Below, piece after piece: positions 17,979 through 27,284 of a stretch of DNA of 64,000 bases. The number at the start of each line of letters is the position of its first letter. The first letter of the stretch is position 1. This DNA is from Bradyrhizobium sp. B097. Its GTDB lineage: Bacteria > Pseudomonadota > Alphaproteobacteria > Rhizobiales > Xanthobacteraceae. The stretch lies in NCBI RefSeq assembly GCF_038957035.1, contig NZ_CP152412.1, positions 9,048,501-9,112,500 on the forward strand, in the 5' to 3' direction. A model generated the notes under the pieces. The model did not search any database. It was not told the origin of the DNA and saw nothing but the letters and a program-made list of their open reading frames with translations. The position numbers and the translations under genes were made by a program.

Positions 17979-18674
17979 ATGATGATTCTCGCGATCGATA
18001 CGGCGCTCGACGCCTGCTCCGCGGCGGTACTCGACACCACGTCCGGCAATACCATCGCCGTCGAATCCCAGGCGATGCAGCGCGGCCATGCCGAGGCGCT
18101 GATGCCGCTGATCGCGCGGGTGATGAAAGAGAGCGGCATCGGCTTTGCCGGGCTTGACCGCATCGCCGTCACCACCGGCCCCGGCAGTTTCACTGGCCTG
18201 CGCGTCGGCCTCTCGGCGGCGCGCGGCCTCGCACTGTCTGCGGAAAAGCCGGTGGTCGGGCTATCGACGCTCGCCGCCTACGCCGCGCCCGTGGTCGCCG
18301 AGAATGGCGCACACGCGATCCTGTCGGCGATCGATGCGCGGCACGATCACGTCTATTTCCAACTCGTCGGCGGTGACGGCAGCTTGATGCTCAAGCCGAA
18401 GGTTGCGCCGATCGCAGAAGCGATCGAGGCCGCACAGTTCGGCGCGCTGCATCTGGTCGGCAACGCCGCCAACATCCTTGCCGAGCGCTGGCCTGCGGAT
18501 GCCGCTCCGCCGGTCAAGGTCGACAGGCAGCCCGCACCCGACATCACTTGGGTCGCCTGGGTCGGCGCCGCGGTGGATCCCGACACTGCGCCGCCGCGTC
18601 CGTTCTATCTGCGCGCGCCCGACGCGAAGCCGCCGAAGGATCGCCTGGTCATCAGCGCGCCGCCATCAACATGA
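17979..18674 (+). CDS. tsaB: tRNA threonylcarbamoyladenosine biosynthesis protein TsaB
   Basis: ASKHA-fold protein of 231 aa. It is the TsaB (YeaZ) partner of TsaD/TsaE in forming t6A37 of ANN-decoding tRNAs. Diagnostic segments are MILAIDTALDACSAAVLD at the N-terminus and TGPGSFTGLRVGLSAARGLA near residues 66-85. The start is ATG 17979 (an adjacent ATG at 17982 is equivalent). The stop overlaps the rimI start by 4 bp (ATGA), a strong sign of translational coupling, and tsaB-rimI pairing is widespread. Confidence 0.95.
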   Translation: MMILAIDTALDACSAAVLDTTSGNTIAVESQAMQRGHAEALMPLIARVMKESGIGFAGLDRIAVTTGPGSFTGLRVGLSAARGLALSAEKPVVGLSTLAAYAAPVVAENGAHAILSAIDARHDHVYFQLVGGDGSLMLKPKVAPIAEAIEAAQFGALHLVGNAANILAERWPADAAPPVKVDRQPAPDITWVAWVGAAVDPDTAPPRPFYLRAPDAKPPKDRLVISAPPST

Positions 18675-19156
18675 GCGGCTGGCTGGCGCGATGGTGGGGC
18701 GGCGGTCCGCCCGCGGTCGAGCCCGCATCGCTGCGTGATGCGGCGCGGCTCGCCCAATTGCACGGCGCCTCGTTTCATCGCGGCTGGGGCGAAGGTGAAT
18801 TCGAGGCGATGCTGACCGAGCGCAACACGCTGGTGCACCGGCTGCGCCAGGGACGCAAGGTGATCGGCTTCGCCGTCTCGCGGATGGCGGCGGACGAAGC
18901 GGAAATCCTGTCGATTGCGATCGATTCCAAACAGCGCGGGCGCGGCCTGTCGCGCGACCTGCTGCTGATCCATCTCGGCCACCTTGCCGGCCGTGGCATC
19001 CGCACCATCTTTCTCGAAGTGGAAGAGAACAATCAGCCGGCGCGACGGCTCTACGAAAGGGCCGGATTCGGCGTGATCGGCCGCCGCGAGCGCTATTACA
19101 AGCAGCCCGGTGGGGAACATTTGAACGCGCTTCTGATGCGGCGCGACTTGTCGTAA
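18671..19156 (+). CDS. rimI: Ribosomal-protein-alanine N-acetyltransferase RimI
   Basis: GNAT acetyltransferase of 161 aa. The acetyl-CoA-binding motif A is SKQRGRGLSRDLLL, motif B is EVEENNQPARRLYERAGF, and GVIGRRERYY is the typical RimI C-terminal motif. It should acetylate the N-terminus of ribosomal protein S18 and possibly other proteins. It overlaps tsaB by 4 bp. An N-terminal extension of ~20 residues (MSGWLARWWGGGPP) before the fold is common in alphaproteobacterial members. Confidence 0.9.
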   Translation: MSGWLARWWGGGPPAVEPASLRDAARLAQLHGASFHRGWGEGEFEAMLTERNTLVHRLRQGRKVIGFAVSRMAADEAEILSIAIDSKQRGRGLSRDLLLIHLGHLAGRGIRTIFLEVEENNQPARRLYERAGFGVIGRRERYYKQPGGEHLNALLMRRDLS

Positions 19157-19221
19157 CATCGGCGCGATGGCAGAACACCCCGCTCTGCCACCCAAGGTTT
19201 GAAGGATACGGCCCGAAACCC

Positions 19222-19674
19222 ATGACCACGGTGAAAATCCCGCCTGCGCATAAAAATACCGGCATCGAGGCGCGCTGCGCTGCGACCGGCATGCGCATGA
19301 CCGAACAGCGCCGCGTGATCGCGCGGGTGCTGGCGGAAGCCATGGATCATCCCGATGTCGAGGAGCTTTATCGCCGCTGCGTGGCGGTCGACGACAAGAT
19401 CTCGATCTCGACGGTCTATCGCACCGTCAAGCTGTTCGAGGACGCCGGCATCATCGAGCGTCACGACTTCCGCGAGGGCCGCGCGCGCTACGAGCAGATG
19501 CCCGAGAGCCATCACGACCATCTGATCAATCTGCGCGACGGCAAGGTGATCGAGTTCACCTCCGAGGAAATCGAGAAGCTGCAGGCCGAGATCGCGCGCA
19601 AGCTCGGCTACAAGCTGGTCGATCACCGTCTTGAGCTCTATTGCGTCCCGCTCGACGACGACAGCAAGTCGTAA
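19222..19674 (+). CDS. fur: Fur-family transcriptional regulator
   Basis: Ferric-uptake-regulator protein of 150 aa. It has an N-terminal winged helix (MRMTEQRRVIARVLAEAMDH; DKISISTVYRTVKLFEDAGI) and a C-terminal metal-binding dimerisation domain with SHHDHLINLRDGKVIEF. The C-x2-C zinc motif that usually follows HHDHL is absent (LINLRDG instead), as in the rhizobial Fur/Mur group, so it lacks the classical structural zinc site. In rhizobia this group responds to iron or manganese. It follows rimI by 65 bp. Irr, the other Fur-superfamily iron regulator, is encoded at 47690. Confidence 0.9.
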   Translation: MTTVKIPPAHKNTGIEARCAATGMRMTEQRRVIARVLAEAMDHPDVEELYRRCVAVDDKISISTVYRTVKLFEDAGIIERHDFREGRARYEQMPESHHDHLINLRDGKVIEFTSEEIEKLQAEIARKLGYKLVDHRLELYCVPLDDDSKS

Positions 19675-19679
19675 GCCGG

Positions 19680-20360
19680 GTGAGCTTCGACCTCGTCATC
19701 TTCGATTGCGACGGCGTGCTTGTCGACAGCGAGGTGATCTCCTGTCGCGCCCATGCGGACACGCTGACACGGCACGGCTTTCCGATCACACCCGACGGCG
19801 TGCTGAAGCGCTTCCTCGGCGTGTCCGACCGAGAGGCTCGGCGGATCGTTGAAAGCGAGATCGGCCGCGCGCTGCCCGAGAGCTTCGAGGCCGAGGTCAA
19901 GCACGCAACGCTCAGTCTCTATGCCGACGATCTCAGCGCGATCGCGCATGTCGGCGAGGCGATTTCAGCGCTGACCTTGCCGAAATGCGTGGCGTCCAGC
20001 GGCACGCCGGAAAAGATCCATCACGGCCTGACCTGCGCCGGGCTCTACGTCCAGCTCGCGCCGCATATTTTCTCCGCCACCCAGGTCAGGCGCGGCAAGC
20101 CGGCGCCCGATCTCTTCCTGTTCGCGGCCACGCAGATGGGCGCCAGCCCGGCACGCTGTGTCGTGATCGAGGACAGCGTCGCCGGCGTCACCGGCGCCCG
20201 CGCCGCCGGGATGACGGTGCTCGGTTTTTACGGCGGCAGCCACTGCACGGCGGAACACGAGGACCTGCTGCACCAGGCCGGCGCGGCCATAACCTTCGCA
20301 GATATGCGCCAATTGCCCGATTTGATCGCCCGGGTGGGTGCCGTGGCCCCGGCGACGTGA
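19680..20360 (+). CDS. HAD-superfamily hydrolase (phosphoglycolate phosphatase / beta-PGM-like)
   Basis: Haloacid-dehalogenase-fold phosphatase of 226 aa. Motif I is DLVIFDCDGVLVDSE with the Asp nucleophile and the acid/base Asp two residues later; motif II is the SSG in CVASSGTPEKI; motif III/IV is KPAPDLFLFAATQ then VVIEDSVAGVTGARAAGM. A helical cap lies between motifs I and II (subclass I). It likely dephosphorylates a small sugar phosphate or related metabolite. The GTG at 19680 begins 5 bp after the fur stop codon and puts motif I at residue ~8, normal for the family. Confidence 0.85.
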   Translation: MSFDLVIFDCDGVLVDSEVISCRAHADTLTRHGFPITPDGVLKRFLGVSDREARRIVESEIGRALPESFEAEVKHATLSLYADDLSAIAHVGEAISALTLPKCVASSGTPEKIHHGLTCAGLYVQLAPHIFSATQVRRGKPAPDLFLFAATQMGASPARCVVIEDSVAGVTGARAAGMTVLGFYGGSHCTAEHEDLLHQAGAAITFADMRQLPDLIARVGAVAPAT

Positions 20361-20373
20361 GCAAACAAACGCT

Positions 20374-20456
20374 GTCATTCCGGGATGGTCCGAAGGACCA
20401 GACCCGGAATCTCGAGATTCCGGGCTCGCTCCCTCCGGTCGCGCCCCCGGAATGAC
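20374..20456. repeat. Palindromic repeat family E, copy 2
   Basis: Bounded by GTCATTCCGG and CCGGAATGAC, with GGTCCGAAGGACC and CTCGAGATTCCGGG inside; it is inverted relative to the copy at 8570. It lies between the HAD gene and miaB. Confidence 0.85.
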
Positions 20457-20545
20457 GGTTGAGACGCTGGATTTTCCCCGGTTTAAGCCTTATTTGAGCA
20501 ACGGCGCCCTGATGGCGCCGTTTCCATTTTCGCATTCAGGGTTCC

Positions 20546-21934
<1,389 letters not shown>

Positions 21935-21939
21935 AATCC

Positions 21940-23010
21940 TTGCCCAAAAGCGCATCGGATTCGTCTTCGCTCGCTCCCAGCCGCAAACCTGACCGCGACA
22001 TGCAAATGCCACCTGAGACCCGGCCCCCTGAAACTCAGGTCGTCATCGATTTCGACGACAACCGTGCCGCATCCGCGCTGGTCGGCCCCTACGGACAGAA
22101 TCTGGCGCTGATCGAGCGGCGGCTTGGCGTCGTGGTCGATTCCCGCGGCAATCATCTCACCATCGCGGGCTCCCGCGACGGCTGCGACGCGGCGCGGCGC
22201 GTGCTCGAGACCCTGTATGCGCAGGCCGTCGAAGGGCACGACCTCGATCAGGGCGAAGTCGAAGGCGCGATCCGCGCCGTGATCGCGCAAGGCTCGCTGT
22301 TCGAATTCGACAACAAGACCGCCAAGCCGACCTTTGAAACGATCAATCTGCGCAAGCGCCCGGTGCGCGCCCGCACCGCGGCGCAGGATTCCTACATCCG
22401 CGCGCTGAAGCGGCACGAGCTGGTGTTCGGCATCGGTCCGGCCGGCACCGGCAAGACCTGGCTCGCGGTCGCCCACGCGGCACAGCTGTTCGAGCGCAAG
22501 GAAGTCGATCGCATCATCCTGACGCGGCCCGCGGTCGAGGCCGGCGAGCGGCTCGGCTTCCTGCCCGGCGACCTCAAGGAGAAGGTCGATCCGTATCTGC
22601 GCCCGATCTACGATGCGCTGTACGATCTGATGGATGCCCGTGTCGTCGAGCGCGCGCTGCAGGGCAACGAGATCGAGATCGCGCCGCTGGCCTTCATGCG
22701 CGGCCGCACCCTGACCAACGCCGCCATCATCCTCGACGAGGCGCAGAACACCACGACGATGCAGATGAAGATGTTTTTGACGCGTCTCGGCGAAAACAGC
22801 CGGATGATCGTCACCGGCGACCCGTCGCAGGTCGACCTGCCGCACGGCCAGGCTTCGGGGCTCACGGAAGCCGTGAAGCTGCTCGACGGCGTCGAAGGCA
22901 TCGCGCAGGTGCGTTTCAAGGCCGAGGACGTCATCCGCCATGAATTGGTGGCGCGCATTGTGGCCGCCTATGAGGGATTGCCGCAAAAGCCGGCAAACGC
23001 CAGATCTTGA
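21940..23010 (+). CDS. PhoH-family ATPase (YbeZ)
   Basis: Protein of 356 aa with an N-terminal KH-like region (ASALVGPYGQNLALIERRLG) and a PhoH P-loop domain: Walker A GPAGTGKT at 166-173 and Walker B IILDEAQNTT near 265. It is the usual partner of the endoribonuclease YbeY, encoded next, in rRNA maturation and ribosome quality control. The start is uncertain: TTG at 21940 with GGAG 12 bases upstream gives 356 aa, while ATG at 22000 would remove 20 non-conserved residues. It lies 5 bp after miaB. Confidence 0.92.
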   Translation: MPKSASDSSSLAPSRKPDRDMQMPPETRPPETQVVIDFDDNRAASALVGPYGQNLALIERRLGVVVDSRGNHLTIAGSRDGCDAARRVLETLYAQAVEGHDLDQGEVEGAIRAVIAQGSLFEFDNKTAKPTFETINLRKRPVRARTAAQDSYIRALKRHELVFGIGPAGTGKTWLAVAHAAQLFERKEVDRIILTRPAVEAGERLGFLPGDLKEKVDPYLRPIYDALYDLMDARVVERALQGNEIEIAPLAFMRGRTLTNAAIILDEAQNTTTMQMKMFLTRLGENSRMIVTGDPSQVDLPHGQASGLTEAVKLLDGVEGIAQVRFKAEDVIRHELVARIVAAYEGLPQKPANARS

Positions 23011-23078
23011 GACCAATAGCTTCGGCCGCGAGCCCGCGCGATGCGGGTTCCGGCCCTAACGCAGATTTTGAAACCAAC

Positions 23079-23576
23079 GTGTCTGCTTTTCCTGCAACCG
23101 AGGTTCTCGTCACCGCCGACTGCTGGCAGGCCGAGCCCGATGCCGACGCGGTGATCCACCGCGCCATCGAGGCCGCCGCCGCAATCGTCGACGCCGATGT
23201 CGCGGATGCCGAGCTTGCGGTGATGCTGACCGACGACGCCGGGATCCGCACCCTCAACGCCAACTGGCGCAGCATCGACAAGCCGACCAACGTGCTGTCG
23301 TTTCCGGCGCTGCAGCCGGAAGGCGCCGGCGGACCCGACGATGCCCCGCGCATGCTCGGCGATATCGCGATCGCCTATCAGACGACACGGCGGGAAGCCG
23401 ATGAAGAACAGAAGCCGTTCGACCATCATTTGAGCCATCTCGCGGTGCATGGCTTCCTGCATCTGATCGGTTACGACCACGAGAACGATGACGATGCCGA
23501 GGACATGGAGGCGCTCGAGCGCGAGATCCTTGCCTCCCTCGGCATTCCCGACCCCTATGCGGATCGGATCGCCTGA
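23079..23576 (+). CDS. ybeY: Endoribonuclease YbeY (rRNA maturation factor)
   Basis: UPF0054 metalloprotein of 165 aa with the zinc-binding H-x3-H-x5-H motif in VHGFLHLIGYDHEND and the conserved IRTLNANWRSIDKPTNVLSF. It processes 16S rRNA ends and degrades defective ribosomes. I chose the GTG at 23079 because the preceding 24 codons are low-complexity; the frame is open from TTG 23007, which would overlap the phoH end, so a longer N-terminus is possible. It belongs to the phoH-ybeY-corC-lnt operon. Confidence 0.93.
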   Translation: MSAFPATEVLVTADCWQAEPDADAVIHRAIEAAAAIVDADVADAELAVMLTDDAGIRTLNANWRSIDKPTNVLSFPALQPEGAGGPDDAPRMLGDIAIAYQTTRREADEEQKPFDHHLSHLAVHGFLHLIGYDHENDDDAEDMEALEREILASLGIPDPYADRIA

Positions 23577-23577
23577 C

Positions 23578-24690
23578 ATGCCGGATTCCGACCCGACCCA
23601 TGACAATCCGCGCAACGTGAGCAACCTGCCCGCCGTGGTGCACGAGGGCGAGGTACAGCGCCCGGCGGCCGAAGGCTGGCTGGTGCGCGCGATCCGCACG
23701 CTGTTCGGCTGGAAGGCCGGCTCGGTGCGCGACGATCTGCAGGTGGTGCTCGACGCCTCGACGCCCGACGATGTCGGCTTCTCGGCGATCGAGCGCACCA
23801 TGCTGCGCAACATCTTGTCGCTGAACGAGCGGCGGATCGCCGACGTCATGATCCATCGCGCCGACATCGTCGCGGTCAAGCGCGATATCCCGCTCGGCGA
23901 ATTGATGAGCCTGTTCGAGAGCGCCGCGCATTCGCGGCTCGTCGTCTACAACGAAACCCTCGACGACCCCGAGGGCATGGTGCACATCCGCGACCTGCTC
24001 GCCTTCATGACCGCGAAGGCGCGCGTCACCGACGCGACCAAGACGAAGCGCAAGAAGCCGTTCCCGGCCGGACTTGATCTGCGCAGCGTCGATCTCGCGC
24101 TGCCGCTGGCGGACGCCCACATCATCCGTAAGCTGCTCTACATCCCGCCGTCGATGCGCGCGATCGACCTGCTGGCGCAGATGCAGGCCTCGCGCATCCA
24201 TCTCGCGCTGGTGGTCGACGAATATGGCGGCACCGATGGGCTGGTGTCGATCGAGGATATTGTCGAGCAGATCGTCGGCGAGATCGACGACGAGCATGAT
24301 TCCGACGAGCCGCCGTCGATTGTCCGCCAGCCGGACAACTCCTTTATCGCCGACGCGCGCGCCAGCCTCGACGATGTCCGTTCGGTGATCGGCGAGGACT
24401 TCGTCACCGGCGAGGCCGGCGAGGAGGTCGAGACGCTGGGCGGCTATCTGGTGTCGTTCGTCGGCCGCCTGCCGGTGCGCGGCGAAGTGATTTCCGGTCC
24501 GGGCAATTACGAGGTCGAGGTGCTCGACGCCGATCCGCGGCGGGTCAAGCGCGTGCGGATCACGACGCGCAAGGAACGGCCGGCGCCGCGCAAGGAGCGC
24601 GAACGGCGCCGCGAGCAGGCACCGGATTCCGGCAACCCGCAGGCGAATGACAACATGCCGCCGCCCGGCGAGGGAGCCGGTCCGCAGTGA
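23578..24690 (+). CDS. Hemolysin/CorC-type CBS-domain protein
   Basis: Cytoplasmic protein of 370 aa with paired CBS domains (RIADVMIHRADIVAVKRDIP; RAIDLLAQMQASRIHLALVV then YGGTDGLVSIEDIVEQIVGE) and a CorC_HlyC C-terminal domain (LGGYLVSFVGRLPVRGEVIS). There is no DUF21 membrane domain, which makes it CorC/YbeX-like. The tail after ~residue 335 is Arg/Glu/Pro-rich. YbeX has been linked to Mg/Co efflux and ribosome metabolism. It starts 1 bp after the ybeY stop and overlaps lnt by 4 bp. Confidence 0.9.
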   Translation: MPDSDPTHDNPRNVSNLPAVVHEGEVQRPAAEGWLVRAIRTLFGWKAGSVRDDLQVVLDASTPDDVGFSAIERTMLRNILSLNERRIADVMIHRADIVAVKRDIPLGELMSLFESAAHSRLVVYNETLDDPEGMVHIRDLLAFMTAKARVTDATKTKRKKPFPAGLDLRSVDLALPLADAHIIRKLLYIPPSMRAIDLLAQMQASRIHLALVVDEYGGTDGLVSIEDIVEQIVGEIDDEHDSDEPPSIVRQPDNSFIADARASLDDVRSVIGEDFVTGEAGEEVETLGGYLVSFVGRLPVRGEVISGPGNYEVEVLDADPRRVKRVRITTRKERPAPRKERERRREQAPDSGNPQANDNMPPPGEGAGPQ

Positions 24691-26300
24691 GGCTTTCCGA
24701 CAAGCTCCGATCGATCGGTCTCGCCGTCATCCTGACCTGGGGATGGAAGCGCGTCGTGCTCGCGCTCGCGGCGGGCGCCTTGTCCTCGCTGGCGATGGCG
24801 CCGTTCAACGCCTGGCCGGTGCTGTTCCTGACGTTTTCGATCGCGGTCTGGCTGATCGATGGCAGCGCTGCGGGACGCTGGCGCGGCGTACCCGCCGCAG
24901 CGCTGTCCGGCTTCTGGTTCGGCCTCGGCTATTTCGTGCCGGGACTGTACTGGATCGGCTACGCCTTCTTCGTCGATGCTGACACTTTCGCCTGGCTGAC
25001 GCCGTTCGCGGTGCTCGGCCTGCCCGCCTATCTCGCTTTGTTCACCGCCTTCGGCTTCGCGATGGCACGGCTGATCTGGCCGCGCGACGCTTCGCGCGTG
25101 CTGGCGCTGGCGGTTAGCTTGACGATTTCGGAATGGCTGCGCGGCCATCTGCTCAGCGGCTTTCCGTGGAATGCGTTCGGCTACGCACTGACCGAACCCC
25201 TGGCGCTGGCCCAGACCGCATCGCTGATCGGGCTGTGGGGCATGACATTCCTGGCAGTCGCGATCTTCGCAAGTCCCGCCGTGCTGATCGACGGCGCCTC
25301 ACGCGGCCGCAAGCCGTGGCGCGCGCCGGTGGCCGCGGTGCTGGTGCTCGCCGCGATGCTGGCGTTCGGTGCGGTCCGCCTCTCGCAACAGCCGACCAGC
25401 ATGGTCAGCGGCGTCAAGCTGCGCATCATGCAGCCCGATCTGCAGCAGGACGCCAAGTTCAACTACTCCGCCAAGGCGGCGGTGATGCAGAAATATCTCA
25501 CCCTGTCGGATCGTGCGTCCGGGCCGCACTCGACCGGCGTGAGCGACTCCACCATCCTGATCTGGCCGGAATCCGCGTTTCCGTTCTTCCTGACCAAGGA
25601 AGCCGACGCGATGGCGCAGATCGCCGACTTGCTGCCGAAGGGAACGGTGCTGATCACCGGCTCGGTGCGCGCGCCCGATCTGCCGCCCGGCGTCCGCGTC
25701 ACGCGCGCATATAATTCAATCTACGTCATCGACCATGACGGCAGCGTGCTTGCGGTCTACGACAAGCTGCACCTTGTCCCATTCGGAGAATATCTGCCGT
25801 TCCAGGACTGGATGGAGAAGCTCGGCTTCGTGCAACTCACCAAGGTGCAGGGCGGCTTCATTCCCGGCACGATCCGCCGGACGCTCGATATTCCGAATGC
25901 GCCGCGCGCGCTGCCCTTGATCTGCTACGAGGCGATCTTCCCCGGCAATGTCGTGAGCCGCGACGACCGCCCCGGCTGGATCATCAACGTCACCAATGAC
26001 GGTTGGTTCGGAATCTCGACCGGCCCCTATCAGCATCTGCAGCAGGCCCGGCTGCGCTCGATCGAGGAGGGCCTGCCGATGGTGCGCGCCGCGAATACGG
26101 GCATCTCGGCCATCATCGACCCGCTCGGACGGATTGTCGCCCGACTCGGGCTCGGCATCGAAGGCGTGCTCGATGCCGGCCTGCCGGCGGCCATCGCGCC
26201 GACGATCTATGCGCGCGTCGGCAACATCCCCGCCGCTGTGATTGTGTTAGTTGCCCTCGCAATCGTATTGCGGAGGCGTTTTGTCAGGCGAAAGGCCTGA
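24687..26300 (+). CDS. lnt: Apolipoprotein N-acyltransferase
   Basis: Inner-membrane protein of 537 aa with an N-terminal bundle of ~6-7 transmembrane segments and a periplasmic nitrilase domain. The catalytic triad is visible as Glu in ILIWPESAFPF, Lys in YDKLHLVPFGEYLPF and Cys in LPLICYEAIFPG. It N-acylates the lipid-modified cysteine of lipoproteins. The GTG start overlaps the corC stop (GTGA). The Sinorhizobium ortholog is known as the acid-tolerance gene actA, next to the pH-induced regulator phrR, the same neighbour as here. Confidence 0.95.
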   Translation: MRLSDKLRSIGLAVILTWGWKRVVLALAAGALSSLAMAPFNAWPVLFLTFSIAVWLIDGSAAGRWRGVPAAALSGFWFGLGYFVPGLYWIGYAFFVDADTFAWLTPFAVLGLPAYLALFTAFGFAMARLIWPRDASRVLALAVSLTISEWLRGHLLSGFPWNAFGYALTEPLALAQTASLIGLWGMTFLAVAIFASPAVLIDGASRGRKPWRAPVAAVLVLAAMLAFGAVRLSQQPTSMVSGVKLRIMQPDLQQDAKFNYSAKAAVMQKYLTLSDRASGPHSTGVSDSTILIWPESAFPFFLTKEADAMAQIADLLPKGTVLITGSVRAPDLPPGVRVTRAYNSIYVIDHDGSVLAVYDKLHLVPFGEYLPFQDWMEKLGFVQLTKVQGGFIPGTIRRTLDIPNAPRALPLICYEAIFPGNVVSRDDRPGWIINVTNDGWFGISTGPYQHLQQARLRSIEEGLPMVRAANTGISAIIDPLGRIVARLGLGIEGVLDAGLPAAIAPTIYARVGNIPAAVIVLVALAIVLRRRFVRRKA

Positions 26301-26562
26301 CGGCGCTTATCGCCGGTTGTCACACGAACCCGAAAAAGTGTCGAAATTTACCTCAGTGTGATTCCACCTGTTGACAGATCGACCGTGCACTTCGCATTGT
26401 ACGGGTCCACGCGAAATCACAAGCCAAGTCAGCCCCTTTGCGCAAATTGTCCGCATTTCGTCCCGATCCTCCTTGCAGGATTTGACGGCACCGGCGCCTG
26501 AGGCATACTCCTCGCCCAACTTGCCTCACCCCCGGGCGCGCAATCCCTTAGGAGAGTTGGAG

Positions 26563-26979
26563 ATGTCCACCAAAGCGCCCAATCCTGTTGACAAATATGT
26601 CGGCAGCCGCGTCCGTATGCGACGCATCATGCTCGGCATGAGCCAGGAAAAGCTGGGCGAAGCGTTAGGCCTGACGTTCCAGCAGGTGCAGAAATACGAG
26701 AAGGGCACCAACCGTGTCGGCGCCAGCCGGCTGCAGCAGATCTCCGAAATCCTGCAGGTGCCGGTCTCTTTCCTGTTCGATGGCGGTCCGAGCGGCGTCA
26801 AGACCGCTGACGGCTTCAGCGAGGGCTCCTCGCCGGCCTATGTGTCCGATTTTCTGGCAACCGCCGAAGGCCTGGCCCTGACCCGTGCGTTCACGCGGAT
26901 CGCGGACGCCAAGCTTCGCCGCAGCATCGTCGAACTGGTCGAGCAGATCGCGGCGCGCGAGGCGGCCGAGCAGGTCTGA
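26563..26979 (+). CDS. XRE-family transcriptional regulator (PhrR-like)
   Basis: Protein of 138 aa with an N-terminal Cro/C1-type HTH (RMRRIMLGMSQEKLGEALGL, then TFQQVQKYEKGTNRVGASRL) and a helical C-terminal tail (FTRIADAKLRRSIVELVEQI). Its position directly after lnt (actA) matches the pH-regulated gene phrR of sinorhizobia, and the family is nearly universal in Rhizobiales. The ATG at 26563 follows GGAGAGTTGGAG. The frame is open 64 codons upstream, but that part is not HTH-like. A perfect -35 (TTGACA, 26371) with a weak -10 lies ~165 bp upstream. Targets are unknown. Confidence 0.88.
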   Translation: MSTKAPNPVDKYVGSRVRMRRIMLGMSQEKLGEALGLTFQQVQKYEKGTNRVGASRLQQISEILQVPVSFLFDGGPSGVKTADGFSEGSSPAYVSDFLATAEGLALTRAFTRIADAKLRRSIVELVEQIAAREAAEQV

Positions 26980-27090
26980 TCCGGCCCTATCCGTTTGAGA
27001 GATCGTCAAATCTGGAATATGTCATTCCGGCATGCGTTAAGGCGTGATGAGTTCCGATGGAATCTCGTCGCGCTCTAGCTCCTTGATCGA

Positions 27091-27134
27091 GCATGATCTT
27101 TCGGAAAACCGCGTCACACTTTTCCGGATCATGC
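27091..27134. repeat. Palindromic repeat family B, copy 3
   Basis: GCATGATC ... GATCATGC copy of the element at 4222 and 16611. It is the first of three palindromes arranged head to tail between the XRE and M20 genes. Confidence 0.85.
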
Positions 27135-27140
27135 CCTAAA

Positions 27141-27185
27141 GCGTTTTCGAGCGAAGTGGACACCGGTTCGCATGAAGAAAACGCG
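27141..27185. repeat. Palindromic repeat family C, copy 1
   Basis: GCGTTTTCGAGCGAAGTGGA ... CATGAAGAAAACGCG; the ends GCGTTTTC / GAAAACGC are inverted. A second copy is at 59483. It directly follows repeat B. Confidence 0.82.
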
Positions 27186-27198
27186 TCAAAACAAGAAT

Positions 27199-27240
27199 CT
27201 AGAGCCCCGTTCCGATTCATCGGAACGGAAACGGCTCTAG
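27199..27240. repeat. Perfect hairpin element (family D)
   Basis: CTAGAGCC ... GGCTCTAG outer arms enclose the perfect CCGTTCCGAT-TC-ATCGGAACGG stem. With repeats B and C it makes a composite element of ~150 bp that fills the gap before the M20 gene. No T-run follows, so it is not an obvious intrinsic terminator. Confidence 0.8.
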
Positions 27241-27284
27241 CGTGCGCTGAATGACAAAGCGAATTCACAGGCGACGACAACAAC

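Noticed and set aside
26980-27284. SAM riboswitch upstream of the gene after the XRE regulator
   Set aside because: The gap is filled by palindromic repeats B, C and D, and the downstream gene is an M20 peptidase, not metK.
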